Below are positions 45,171 through 54,974 of a stretch of 64,000 nucleotides of DNA, one piece after another. The stretch comes from Antedon mediterranea (taxonomy: Eukaryota > Echinodermata > Crinoidea > Comatulida > Antedonidae). The DNA lies in contig NC_092674.1 in the NCBI RefSeq assembly GCF_964355755.1, positions 18,056,501-18,120,500 on the forward strand, in the 5' to 3' direction. A program made the position numbers and the translations under genes. The notes beneath the pieces were generated by a model that saw only the letters and a program-made list of their open reading frames with translations, made no database searches and was not told where the DNA came from. Within the stretch, counting starts at the first letter, position 1. Each line of letters starts with the position of its first letter.

Positions 45171-45424
45171 GTCAGTAAACAATAACTCAAATTTGCACAC
45201 GCGCATGCAGCCATGTATATGGACTGACTTATTAAAAATAATGCATTTTGAAACATTCTTTGTTTTAAATGTTCGTTATATGGTTTATTTATGATAAAAA
45301 GAGAATGTACCCTAGGTATTTCGCATCAAACACCCTTTACCAAGCATGCATAGACTTTTTTTCAGATTCAAATTTTATTTGGTACTTGTGGAAATCCATG
45401 AAAAAATAGATTGAAAGACACAGG

Positions 45425-45480
45425 CAATGATCCCGGTACCTCTACTAAGTGAGCGCTCTACCATTTGAGCTAGTCCCCCA
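45425..45480 (-). pseudogene. tRNA-Ala-like relic
   Basis: On the minus strand GGGGGACTAGCTCAAATGGT then AGAGCGCTCACTTAGTAGAG and GTACCGGGATCATTGCC match the D-arm and T-arm regions of eukaryotic tRNA-Ala. About eight bases of the anticodon arm are missing, so it cannot be a working tRNA; it is a pseudogene or SINE remnant. Confidence 0.6.
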
Positions 45481-46981
45481 GTTACATATTTAACTGTTCA
45501 AAGATGAAAAAATGATCGCCATTTGCCCTATATAGGATTTATTATATTGAAAATAATGCAAAATAAGGGTCTTTAAATCTCTGTAACATTGATCAGCAAC
45601 ATTCTGTTACAGTCATTCATCATCTGATGTTGCATCTTCAACATCTTGGTGTTTGTTGCTTTTTTCACATCATTATCATGTTCATCTGTAGGTGTTGTTG
45701 CATGTTTGCCCAAAACAGTTATGACGTTAATTTGTTTTCATCTTTAAACAGTTAAAAGGTTAAAGTCTAGGCTTGCCAGTTAGAGAACATTCAAGAGTGC
45801 ATTCTCTTTTAAAACAAGGAATGACCTGGTTTCATGTTTTAAAATGCACTATTTTTACAAATAAAATGGTCTTTACATTTGTTTCTGACAATCCTGAGTA
45901 TAATATATGCCATGTACATACTGTAGTGTTTGCCAATTGGGCATTTTCATGCGAAATGTATATGACCTGAACATTTCATTTTCACAGTATCATAAAGTCT
46001 ATACATTTCCTAAATTACATAAAAGTTATACTTTTATGAACAAAAATATTAAAATAAAAAAAACAGCGACGTGATTTCAACAAAGCACTAATTCGCGTAT
46101 GTAACGCGAGTTAAAGACGAATAAAGCATTTAAAATGTATTCATGACATCTACATATGGGTGACATTTTGTAGCAATAACATTTCAACCATAACTAGTAT
46201 GAGAATTTACGTTTCCCTGTTTTTAGCTCATGTCCATTTTTTGTAACAAGTGTTACCGATATTCTTTGTTCTATCAAAGTAAAAGTAACACTCTTCAACT
46301 GCCCAATAAAATGTAACGCTTGTTGTGGAATAACCCATTTTTTTTTTAAATTAACCAACTTAGTTATTGACTACAGTATGCAGCTCTTTGATTTGTTTAA
46401 TTTTCAATAATTTAACTTACTTTCGAGTATTTTAGGGCAAAATGTTGTATTAGACTAAATAGAAATGTTTATGTTCCAAACAATTTGACACCAAAAGTAA
46501 CGCTATACGATAAATATTTCTTGAGATACGGTAAAAGATATATGAATAGGTCAATAAGAGGTCAATAACCTCACTTCCGGTCATTTTGGGATAAAATATT
46601 TCATTACACCAAATAAAAATATGCATGTTCTGAACAATTTGGGCCTAATCCCAATTTTCTATGATAAGCCATTACCGAGATATGATAAGACCAGGTCAAA
46701 GGTCAAACTGCCAGAAACTGTAGTAGCGACCATTTTTTGACAAAATTTTCTGTTAGAGTAAATAGGAATGTATATATCGTGAACTATTTGACACCAAAAT
46801 CAATACTCTACGACAAGCGGTTACAAAGTTATAGACGCCATCTTGAATTTCTCGGAGAGCACAAGGAGGATTTTTCAGGACTTTTAGTATGATGTTCCAA
46901 TCATAGTTCTGGACCTTTCCTGAAAAAATTAGCTTGTTACCAGAAATGTCCGGGTCAAACCCTAATGCTCTTGGACTACAC

Positions 46982-47690
46982 TGGTGGATACACAATATCC
47001 ATAAGGTATACAAGAACATTTTGCACCATCCCCCTCGTCTACCATTGAATCCGATGCATCCGGATCTGGATGGGGTGCGACAGATGAGGCTACCCATATT
47101 GGAGGTAGATGGGCAGATTCAGATCTGACTACAGCAATCATAAATTCACTAAACATAAATTACCTTGAAATGCAAGCAGCGAGTTTTGCTCTAAAGGCTT
47201 TCCATAAGAACAGCACTAATATCCATGTACAACTATAAGGCTTGATAACACTACGGCAGTGGCATATATTCAGCACATGGGTGATAATTTGGCTAAAGAA
47301 TTGTGGCACTGGTGTATACAACATAATATCTGGATAAGTGCGGCATACCTACCAGGAATACTAAATACAGTGGCTGACAAAAAGTCCAGAGTATTCCAGG
47401 ACAAGGGAGAATGGATGCTAGATAAAAAAGTATTTAATACAATAGTAAAACAATTTGGTAAACCAGATATCGATTTATTTGCTTCTAGGCTCAATAAGCA
47501 ACTACCCAAATACGTGTCATGGAAACCGGACCCAGGGGCTATAAATGTTGACGTATTTACTATGGATTGGCAACAAAGTTTTTTCTATGCCTTTCCGCCA
47601 TTTTGTCTAATTGGGCGCTGCGTGCAGAAAATAATTCAGGACAAAGCAGATGGTTTACTGGTAGTGCAAAAGTGGCGAACACAATACTAG
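46982..47690 (+). pseudogene. DIRS-like RNase H and adjoining domain
   Basis: Continues the RT polyprotein after the foldback: HWWIHNI, then in another frame IESDASGSGWGATDEA, HIGGRWADSDL and NYLEMQAASFALKAF (47043-47215), the RNase H core of DIRS elements. After a frame change near 47238 it reads DNTTAVAYIQHMGDNLAKEL and, in 47259-47690, IDLFASRLNKQLPKYVSWKP and FYAFPPFCLIGRCVQKII, the segment that follows RNase H in DIRS. No catalytic function is expected with these breaks. Confidence 0.85.
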
Positions 47691-47812
47691 TTCCCTAAGT
47701 TACAAACCCTATTAATAGGGAACCCAATGACAGTTAACTGTTCTGACCAGTTATTAACACAACCAGTGACAGGTAGGATACACCCTCTTAACAACAATCT
47801 TTATTTGCTTGT

Positions 47813-48740
47813 TTGCAGGTTATCAGGCAAGCAATGAACATCGACGACTTGCCACAAACGACGGCTGACATTCTGAATTCATGGAGACAGTCATCTAGAA
47901 CACAGTACTGTGTGTATATTAGACGCTGGTTATCATTTACCAATAATAACCCTCACCAGCCTGATGTCTCCTTGGTTTTGCATTTTCTAACTGAAATATA
48001 TGAAAGTACACGCAGCTACTCATCTGTGAATACGGCACGCCGTGCTCTATCTGTATTTCTAACATCCTCTTGTTAGACGTTTTGTCAGAGGAGTGTTTAA
48101 TATAAGACCGCCAAAGGCAAGATATGCGGATATTTAGGATGCCACGATAGTACTGAATTACATAAGGGAGATGCATCCTCCTCAAGAGTTAAGTTTGAAA
48201 TACTTAACTCTCAAAATCTGTGTATCCTTTTTGCGTTACTGTCTGCACAGAGGTGTCAAACTATTCACTTACTGCAAACAGACAGAATGGATCTGAATGA
48301 ACAGTCGGTAACTTTTCATATTGTTGAACTTATAAAACAAAGCAGACCTGGTAAAACGGGCATAAAGGTGGCATATAACCTGGACAAAGATTAAGCATTG
48401 TTGCCATACTTGGTGAATACCTAACACGTACTAAACATTTAAGAGCAAATGTAAAACAACTTTTAGTCAGTTATCAAAAGATACTATTGCAAGGTGGATT
48501 CGGGCAATATTAAGTAAAGCTGGTATTAATACATGCGTATATAAAGCCCACTCTACCAGAGCAGCAGACTCTTCAGCTGCAAAGGCGTTACAAATCCCAA
48601 TTAGTGAAATAATGGCTACAGCAGGCTGGGCAAATGAAAGTACATTTAGGAAGTATTATGATAAGCCCATACACCGTCAACAGACTTTAGGACATTCATT
48701 AAGAGACAATGTAGGTGCAGATAAAAATCTGTGACTGGAC
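47813..48740 (+). pseudogene. DIRS-like tyrosine recombinase
   Basis: The N-terminal domain is in frame 47813-48076 (NSWRQSSRTQYCVYIRRWLS and VLHFLTEIYESTRSYSSVNT). The catalytic domain follows in broken frames: QRCQTIHLLQTDRMDL near 48247-48295 (catalytic Arg), AHSTRAADSSAAKAL near 48545-48590 (HxxR) and AGWANESTFRKYYDKP near 48620-48665 with the likely Tyr nucleophile. This enzyme integrates the circular cDNA in DIRS elements. Stops and frameshifts after 48076 make it inactive. Confidence 0.85.
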
Positions 48741-48958
48741 TACAACGGACTGGACTGTTTGGTGTTAAATGGTTAATGTGTTTATGACAGAATTGTTGGG
48801 TTTGTGATTTTTTCAAGTTGGTTTGTTATTGTTAGACTGGTGAATAAAACACTAAACTACAAAGAGGAACTTTGTATTTGTTTTCTTTATTGAGAAGCCA
48901 CATTTCCAGAGATGGCTTTAAACTCTCAGTTTACAGCGAACGTAATTATGAAATAAAA

Positions 48959-49267
48959 TAGAAAGATTAAACGAGACTTACCTGTAAGTTGAAGTTTCAT
49001 CACTATTTTATGAATAATGGTGAGTGAGATGTAAACTGCCCTTCTCACCCTTTCCCTTTACATACTCATTCATAGTGTTGTTACTGAACTTAGACTTATC
49101 GCTGTAAATAATGATCATCTCTGGAACTGTGGTGTTTCCTTTCTTTCAAGCATGGAGTGTTGATCGTCTGCGCGTGCGCGTCGGGATCTCAGTTTACATC
49201 TCACTCACCATTATTCAAAAATAGTGATCAAACTTCAACTTACAGATAAGTCTCATTTAATCTTTCT
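48959..49267. repeat. Inverted repeats 3' of the DIRS recombinase
   Basis: AGACTTACCTGTAAGTTGAA with AATAATGGTGAGTGAGATGT (48970-49030) is inverted in 49195-49260 (ATCTCACTCACCATTATTCA, CAACTTACAGATAAGTCTCA). DIRS elements carry inverted termini and an internal complementary region at their 3' side; alternatively it is an independent small foldback. No copy was found 5' of the gag. Confidence 0.5.
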
Positions 49268-49309
49268 ATTAAACTTCAAATTCCACACTTTATTTGTTTC
49301 CAAAATTTA

Positions 49310-49610
49310 TGTGAAGGGTTAATTCAAATCAGGCCTGATGATGACAAAGGCAGCTCCAAATTCTTCTACACTGGACCAGCAAACAATACAAGTCGCAGCG
49401 TTGGAATTTTAGTTGACAGTGGATTCAAAGCAAAATTTAAAGTAATCACAGCAAAAATCAATATAGAAAGTAGAAGTAAGCCTGAGTCAAGGAATAATAT
49501 ACCAAAACCCAGGAATGTATTTTTAGTAGACATTAGTGCTAATATTTTCCTAAGAACCGACAGAATGAATTTTTTTTCTGCTCTGGTTTTGGAATTGGGT
49601 GTAATATGCC
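49310..49610 (+). pseudogene. Possible RTE-like endonuclease fragment
   Basis: One frame reads IQIRPDDDKGSSKFFYTGPA followed by SRSVGILVDSGFKAKFKVIT. The order FFY-GP then VGI-V-S resembles the middle of an APE endonuclease of RTE-type elements. The frame is open for about 100 codons, without ATG, and no later motif is seen. Confidence 0.35.
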
Positions 49611-49639
49611 TTCGTTCATTTCTTTAGGTAGGTTTCCTG

Positions 49640-50380
49640 TCTTATGTTGATACAAACAATATATTTCCTGTCTTAGCTATTTGGTTATATAGTTCTGCTT
49701 TGTGATTAAAACTTCCATAGGTGCATGTTTTACTATTTCAGCATATACTTGGAAATGAATGTTAATGAAATTCTAGTCAGATGGATTGAATCCTTCACCT
49801 ACTTCATTAACAGTCTTCATGTTAACCTACCATTGATTAAATACATGGATGTTACGACTGTTTCAGAAACTATCATCTCTATAACAGTAGAGGGATAAAG
49901 ATGCAATAAAGCAAACAATTTGAAAACATTGTCGAAAATGATAATTTTTTAGTCACGCGAACGATGTAAACAAGTTATGCCCTCTATTGGCCATCCCGGA
50001 TTCATCTCAAGGACTGACTGCTGGAGATGAGCAGCAAGGCCTAGCCATTATGAGGCCACAATCTTCTTGTTGGTACCCGCCATGACCAGGATCTACCTCA
50101 GACAGGACCAACCAAGGCACTTTAATATAGTCCTGGCTTAGATATCTTTCATCAAGTCTAATCCATGAACCGCACCGCAGATGTACTGCGAGCAAGTCTC
50201 ATTGCGAACCAAATCGGACTATGGTAGTTACGGGTTATAAGCCAAGGCCCATGGTGTATAAGGGCTTTAGAGCCAGGGATTGTAGTCGACAGTGGGAGAC
50301 GTTAATTAACGTCATAGTAGCTACCGCCCGCTTTAAGACAGGCCAGGCAGCCCCTGGTCAGTTAGGTGCTACTAACTAAC
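49640..50380. other. Unassigned; GC-richer part from 49990
   Basis: No coding signal in 49640-49990. The segment 49990-50380 is GC-richer than its surroundings and directly precedes the RTE-like frames, so it may be their 5' untranslated region. Confidence 0.4.
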
Positions 50381-50384
50381 TAAG

Positions 50385-50925
50385 TGTGTATCAACAACCC
50401 GCAAATCCAAAGTTTACTTTTGCAACCTGGAATGTACAGACTATGACCACAGGAATGTCCCCCAACGATTAGATAACAATGATTTTAATCCAAGAAAAAC
50501 TACTACCATCGATATTGAGCCTCTGAAAAGAAATGTGCTGCCCTACAAGAGACCAGGCTCTCAGATTCAGGTATCATCAAAGATAAGTGTGTATCAACAA
50601 CCTGCAAATCCAAAGTTTACTTTTGCAACCTGGAATGTACAGACTATGACCACAGGAATGTCCCCCAACGATTAAATAACAATGATTTTAATCCAAGAAA
50701 AACTATACTACCATCGATATTGAGCCTCTGAAAAGAAATGTGCTGCCCTACAAGAGACCAGGCTCTCAGATTCAGGTATCATCAAAGAAAGAAAGTTACA
50801 CATTCTTATGGTTTGGGAAACCATTTGGAGAACCATGGATGCATGGTACAGCCATCAATGACAGTCAGAGGAAAAATGTCAAAAGGCTTGTTACAACCGC
50901 TAATGTAGAAAATGCCAGCTAATGT
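50385..50925 (+). pseudogene. RTE-like endonuclease N-terminus with 203-bp tandem duplication
   Basis: PKFTFATWNVQTMTTGM (50405-50455) and, after a stop and frame change, CAALQETRLSDSGIIK (50530-50585) are the first two conserved blocks of RTE endonucleases (TWN-R-TM, ALQETR). The whole segment is repeated at 50588-50790 with only a few differences; the second copy continues into YTFLWFGKPFGEPWMHG. The later catalytic Asp/His blocks and RT are absent. Confidence 0.7.
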
Positions 50926-51290
50926 TGAAACAACAGTTTTGTAGAACAATCCACCGCTAATGTAGTAAAACCTCCAGCTAATGTAGAAACGGTCAACAGC
51001 TTATGTAGTATTAGGAAAATTGCCTCCCAGCTTTTTTAGTTTACTATTGCCAGCTAATGTAGAAAATGTTATATATTTTTACAAAAATCATGTGCAAATG
51101 CATCGATCAGTCTTTCCACCTCTCATAAGCAACCAACTTTCTTATTCTTTCTCTTGGAAGTGATCACCTCCTCTCTTAAGGGACAGCTTTTCATAATCGA
51201 CCACCTCTCGTAAGCGACTACCACTCTTAACGACCACACCTCTCATAAGTGACCGACCTCTTTGTGAGCTTAACTAAAAATCCATTGTTC
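50890..51290. repeat. Two short degenerate minisatellites
   Basis: CCAGCTAATGTAGAAA-type units recur at 50890-51075, then CGACCACCTCTCATAAG-type units at about 51115-51260. They lie next to the 15-bp array and are more degenerate than it. Confidence 0.55.
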
Positions 51291-51309
51291 CAACAGGTAG
51301 GCCTACTTC

Positions 51310-51940
51310 TTCGTATCCGGACAACTAACCCCTGGACAATTACCACCCGTACAACTACCACCCGGGCAATTACCCCTTTGACAACTACCCTCTAGGACAA
51401 CTACTACTCCAGCAGACTTCTTCTAAAACCTGGACCCCGTTCCAGAACTCGGTTTTACGGTGATCGTGCTTTCGCTGTCGCAGCCCCAAAACTCTGGAAC
51501 ACTCTACCACTCGAAATACGCTCATCAAAATCTGTTATCACATTTAAAACTAAACTCAAAACTCATCTCTTCAGAGAAGCATAATCGCACGCTACTACTT
51601 GCACTGATCTTGGAAAACACAGCGCTTTGAAACCTTTGTCTCTTGCGCTTTATAAATGTTATTTATTATTATTATTATTACCCCCTTAAGACAACTACCA
51701 CCCAGACAACTACCACCCAGACAACTACCACCCGGACAACTACCACCCGGACAACTACCACCCGGACAACTACCCTCTAGGACAACTACTCCCTTAAGAC
51801 AACCACCGCCGGGGAAATTACCCCTAGGACAACTACCCTCTAGGACAACTACCCTCTAGGACAACTACCCCCTTACGACAACTACCCCCTTAAGACAACT
51901 ACCACCCGGACAAATACCCCCTAGGACAACTACCACTATA
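51310..51940 (+). repeat. 15-bp minisatellite, unit GACAACTACCACCCG, interrupted
   Basis: Units at 51310-51410 and 51685-51940 are interrupted by a CR1-like tail (51411-51680). An inverse array is at 52185-52355. The unit shares the core CCACCCGG and the 15-bp period with the array at 18008-18215. Confidence 0.75.
51411..51682 (+). pseudogene. 5'-truncated CR1/L2-like 3' end
   Basis: Encodes TRFYGDRAFAVAAPKLWNTL, then PLEIRSSKSVITFKTKLKTH and LFREA before a stop (51583), the conserved C-terminus of L2/CR1-group elements, followed by a short UTR ending GCTTTATAAATGTTATTTAT and an (ATT)n tail. It lies in the minisatellite. Confidence 0.8.
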
Positions 51941-52184
51941 AGAAATCATGTTGTGTCATACATTTTTTTTTTAAAGAAATATCGCTATTTATTACAAAAT
52001 AGACTACAAATGTTATTTACGTCGATATAAATTATAAGGCTGGAAGAATATGTTAATAATTCCATGTCAAATACAGTAAAATGCATAGTGTGGTACATCG
52101 CTCATCTAGTCCCCTCCTCACACACAATTTGATTTACAATTGGCACCAAAAGATCAGCTTGTTAATGATTACCAATCGTCCAAG

Positions 52185-52355
52185 GGATAATTGTCCTAAG
52201 CTGTAGTTCTCCTTAGGGGTAGTAGTTGAACTATGGGGTAGTTGTCGTAGGAAGTAGTTTCCCTAGTGGGTAGTTGTCCTTGGGGCTAGTTGTCCTAGGG
52301 GGTAGTTGTCCTAGGAGGGTAATTGTCCGGGTGGTAGTTATCCGGGTGGTAGTTC
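52185..52355 (-). repeat. Inverse 15-bp minisatellite
   Basis: Units such as GGGTAGTTGTCCTAG and GGTGGTAGTTATCCG are inverse copies of the 51310-51940 type, making a foldback of roughly 1 kb around 51941-52184. Confidence 0.7.
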
Positions 52356-52479
52356 TACTTCTTAAGGTTAATTAAAAGCATATCTTAGATGGCTGGTTGA
52401 TTTCTGCTCGAAACTGTCATTGATTTTATGATGAAAAAGGTAGGGGGTTAAATACACTTTGTTCTTTAGGGAATTAATT

Positions 52480-52600
52480 GCTTCGGCCATACTGCGTTGA
52501 AACACCGGTTCTCGTCAGATCACCGAAGTTAAGCAACGTTGGGCCCGGTTGCGTTCTGGATGGGAGACCGTCTAGAAATCGTGGCGGGTGCTGTATATAC
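52480..52600 (+). pseudogene. 5S rRNA-derived segment
   Basis: About 121 bases aligned end to end with animal 5S rRNA: CGGCCATAC near the start, TCGTCAGATCACCGAAGTTA for the box A region, and the box C sequence TGGATGGGAGACCG intact, ending GGGTGCTGTA. Several substitutions and the fused tRNA-like part make a working 5S gene unlikely. Confidence 0.75.
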
Positions 52601-52672
52601 TGGAGAGTGATGGTGTAATGGTAATATCGGACTAGCATGTGATAGGCATGGGTTCGAGGTTATCTGTACCAT
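52601..52672 (+). pseudogene. tRNA-like segment of the SINE
   Basis: ATGGTGTAATGGTAATATC resembles the tRNA-Gln-type box A and GGGTTCGAGGTTATC contains a box B. The anticodon arm is not well paired. Confidence 0.6.
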
Positions 52673-52852
52673 ACTAATTGCATCCTTAGGCAAGATGCTT
52701 TCTCTCATTGCCTAATCTGGTAGGCGCTGCACTGCTGGCTGCCGTGGGTCCGTGGAGGGCCTAATCCGAATTTCCTCACTGAGGACAAATATTAATACAA
52801 AATACAAAAAAAAAAAAAAATAATATTCTACAATAAATATTTTTTAGGGTAA

Positions 52853-53080
52853 AGTTATTTGAACTCTAGCCTATATTGGTCAAGTTGGTTTAAAGGTGAA
52901 TTTTATAACAGTGCAATTATTATAGACCTAACTACATTAAACTACCCTGAGATTCAGATTCATTCGGCGTGGAGAAAAGTAACAGAGGTACCGGTTATAG
53001 AACCAGAAGCTTGGGATAGATTCTTTTGTCCCAAAGAGATCCGGGATAAACATTGTAAATGTCGACCACCAATAGGATGA
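52853..53080 (+). other. Unidentified open frame
   Basis: A frame of about 75 codons without ATG, encoding FYNSAIIIDLTTLNYPEIQI and VIEPEAWDRFFCPKEIRDKH with a CKC near the end. The residue mix looks protein-like, but I recognise no family. A T-rich tract with AG lies just before it. It may be an exon or a decayed element. Confidence 0.3.
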
Positions 53081-53420
53081 TGCACTTGTGTAGGCCTATT
53101 TGCATAATGTTGTTGATCATTGTTGGGACTGAAGGACGAGGCCGTTCACCGTTTCAGACGTTGCTCACCAGAACTATTTTAAGCGACTCCGTGGAGAGTA
53201 AAGTCAGTTCAAGAACGTTCAGTAGAAGAAAAAACATCACAAAATAATTAATTTTCCTTTTTAATGTGTTTATTTCATGGCATTTGACCCAACTAAGCTA
53301 GGTAGAACCTAAACCCAAAACTACAGTCTGCACATGGGTCTGACCCGTAATCTTCGTATTAACAAAGATAGTCAATATACCCCCGCTTATATTAAAACAA
53401 CTGATGGTTTTCTTATTTTC

Positions 53421-54155
53421 AGATCCAACCCGTTTTTACCATTGATAACAATAGGCTCATGTTCGACAGCAAGATGTTGACCGATGTGTTTCCAAATGTT
53501 TCCGACGGATGAAGAGTGCTGGAGCCCGGAAGATCAGATTTCAGTTGGCCAAATCCTGTTCCGGTATAAGTGAAGACAACATTTACTGCACTTTGCATTA
53601 AAAACATGCCTTAGTCGACCAACTTGAAACATTTAGAATTCACAGGAGTTCTGAGGGCTTGCGTGCCGAGTTGGTATCAGATATAGAACTTAACCCTTAC
53701 TTAGATGATGGCTCACCAATAGAACCATTCGTTGGATCTGTTGAAGTTTATACACAAATGATTTCGTTGTCCAGAACATTCAGCTGTCATGTTACTCTCC
53801 AGAGAACAGCTCAACTCTTCAAGGTGCAACAGCAACACGTCTAATTTCCCTTTCTGGGAGCTACGATGAATCATTACTTGCGTTGTTTCTTGGTCACATG
53901 GCAGAAGGCCAAGGTGAACATTATCTGAGTTTGATACCTTATGATGAAAGTTACCGGTGTGTCTTAGAGTCATTTCGAAACTATACACCTTTCCAGGAGC
54001 GAGAAAACTGGCATCAAACTTCTGTGGAAAATAGTGTTGACGAAAATGGACAGAATTTGGATTGCATTGTAAATAATATGGATGAGGGATTACTAAGTGG
54101 GAGAGATAGTGACCTGTGTAAAACAAGGGTAGGTCGGATAAAGAAGTTAGTGTAA
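53421..54155 (+). pseudogene. Unidentified decayed coding region
   Basis: Protein-like text runs through several frames on the plus strand. After a TTTTCTTATTTTCAG acceptor-like tract (ending 53421) comes IQPVFTIDNNRLMFDSKMLT, then LRAELVSDIELNPYLDDGSP in the frame 53659-53844, then, after another frame change at about 53750, SLSGSYDESLLALFLGHMAE and GEHYLSLIPYDESYRCVLES to a stop at 54155. An antisense frame (54162-53713) shows no such conservation-like pattern. No domain recognised; it precedes the CR1-like element and might be its ORF1 or a host pseudogene. Confidence 0.35.
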
Positions 54156-54165
54156 CGTACATTTT

Positions 54166-54369
54166 ATGGACGATAATGGAGAGAGTGGAAGCGAAAATGA
54201 AGAGTGCGAGTCTGTAGAAAGTAAGGATGAGAGTTTACGAAATAATTGGGCAGATAGTGAACGTTATGACGCCAGTAGAATGGATAAAGACGTTAGTGGA
54301 GATAATATAAACGAGAGAGATGACAGCGAGGAGGCTGGAATAGAAAAATTAGACAAGACTCAGTTGTGA
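54166..54369 (+). other. Short acidic open frame
   Basis: 67 codons from ATG, rich in Asp, Glu and Ser (for example ESGSENEECESVESKDES), ending in TGA. It lies ten bases after the preceding frame stops. Could be a continuation of the same decayed gene. Confidence 0.3.
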
Positions 54370-54974
54370 CAGGGTATGAATCAATCTTACCTCCTGAGAT
54401 ATGGGAAATCATTTTGACTGCCGCAATTCATGGGAATGGACAATTCAGAAGTTCGTAAAAAATGTTGTGATATAACTCTGTTCCATGTATCAAAGTGTTC
54501 TTATCAGTGGGGGGGGGGGGGGGATAGTTCAAATTACACAGTAAAATCTCTATTCTTTTGTACATAAATGTTGTAAATAGAGACTCATTTTTAAAATACT
54601 ATGAAAAATAAACTGTGTGGTAAAAAATGTTATCAGATGGCTTAACATAGGTAACGAGTCCGGCCGACACAGATAGGCACAAAGGCACTCCTTGGGCCTA
54701 GTTCAAGTGTCTTTCAACCTCGCATTTTTTAAAGCAACTAAAATATTTTATAGCATGTTGTTTGTATAGCTGTCTGTATATTGATGATATTTTTATATGC
54801 TTCTTCAAGCTGAAATTTTACATGCATTTTTAATCTGAAATTGTGTACGGATTTTAACTGTATTTGTATCGTGTTTTTTTTGTATGATCTGTTTACGGTA
54901 CCGTATTGACTCATTTCATAGCCGGTAAGTTTCTTCTAGGTGGATTTTGACTTGGATTAGATTGTTGATTTATC
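54370..54974. other. No gene seen
   Basis: AT-rich, with a G run at 54510-54523. May include the 5' UTR of the CR1-like element. Confidence 0.4.

Larger units (their letters stand above)
43584..46976. mobile_element. 3.4-kb foldback element with about 600-bp inverted arms
   Basis: The arms (43584 to about 44220 and about 46370-46976) are inverted copies, beginning AGTCCAA(A/G)AGCATTAG and including GACCCGGACATTTCTGGTAA. They contain tandem-type units that also form the array at 13670-14240. TACAC flanks the insert (43579-43583, 46977-46981), and the DIRS reading frame continues on both sides. Inside: an inverted stretch (44641-44725 with about 45860-45930), tandem repeats (44740-45170), a tRNA-like relic and a retrotransposon tail. 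No transposase seen. Confidence 0.8.
41432..49267 (+). mobile_element. DIRS1-like tyrosine-recombinase retrotransposon, interrupted
   Basis: Order: gag-like (41432-42445), RT (about 42600-43583), RNase H and adjoining domain (46982-47690), tyrosine recombinase (47813-48740), and a pair of inverted repeats (48959-49038, 49190-49267) that could be the DIRS 3' inverted terminal/complementary region. RT followed by RNase H and a tyrosine recombinase instead of a DDE integrase defines the DIRS order. A foldback element occupies 43584-46976. Frameshifts in all domains make it inactive. Confidence 0.85.
52480..52820 (+). mobile_element. SINE with 5S rRNA-like and tRNA-like heads
   Basis: A 5S rRNA-like segment (52480-52600) is joined directly to a tRNA-like segment (52601-52672), then to a body of about 130 bp with TAGGCGCTGCACTGCTGGCT and TTTCCTCACTGAGGACAAAT and to an A-rich tail (52803-52820). 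Composite 5S-tRNA heads are known in a few deuterostome SINEs (AmnSINE1 type). RNA polymerase III would start from the internal promoters; the L-partner is not identified. Confidence 0.7.

Noticed and set aside
45425-45480. Functional tRNA-Ala gene
   Set aside because: Part of the anticodon arm is missing.
46753-47097. 114-codon minus-strand frame across the foldback/DIRS border
   Set aside because: It runs across an insertion boundary and is opposite the DIRS RNase H region; an accident.
51656-51859. Open frame with QLPPG/QLPPR repeats
   Set aside because: Same cause: 15-bp minisatellite.
52480-52600. Functional 5S rRNA gene
   Set aside because: Several substitutions and direct fusion to a tRNA-like segment and A tail fit a SINE better.
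53713-54162. 149-codon minus-strand frame
   Set aside because: No recognisable motif; the plus-strand frames over the same bases look more protein-like, so this is probably a shadow.
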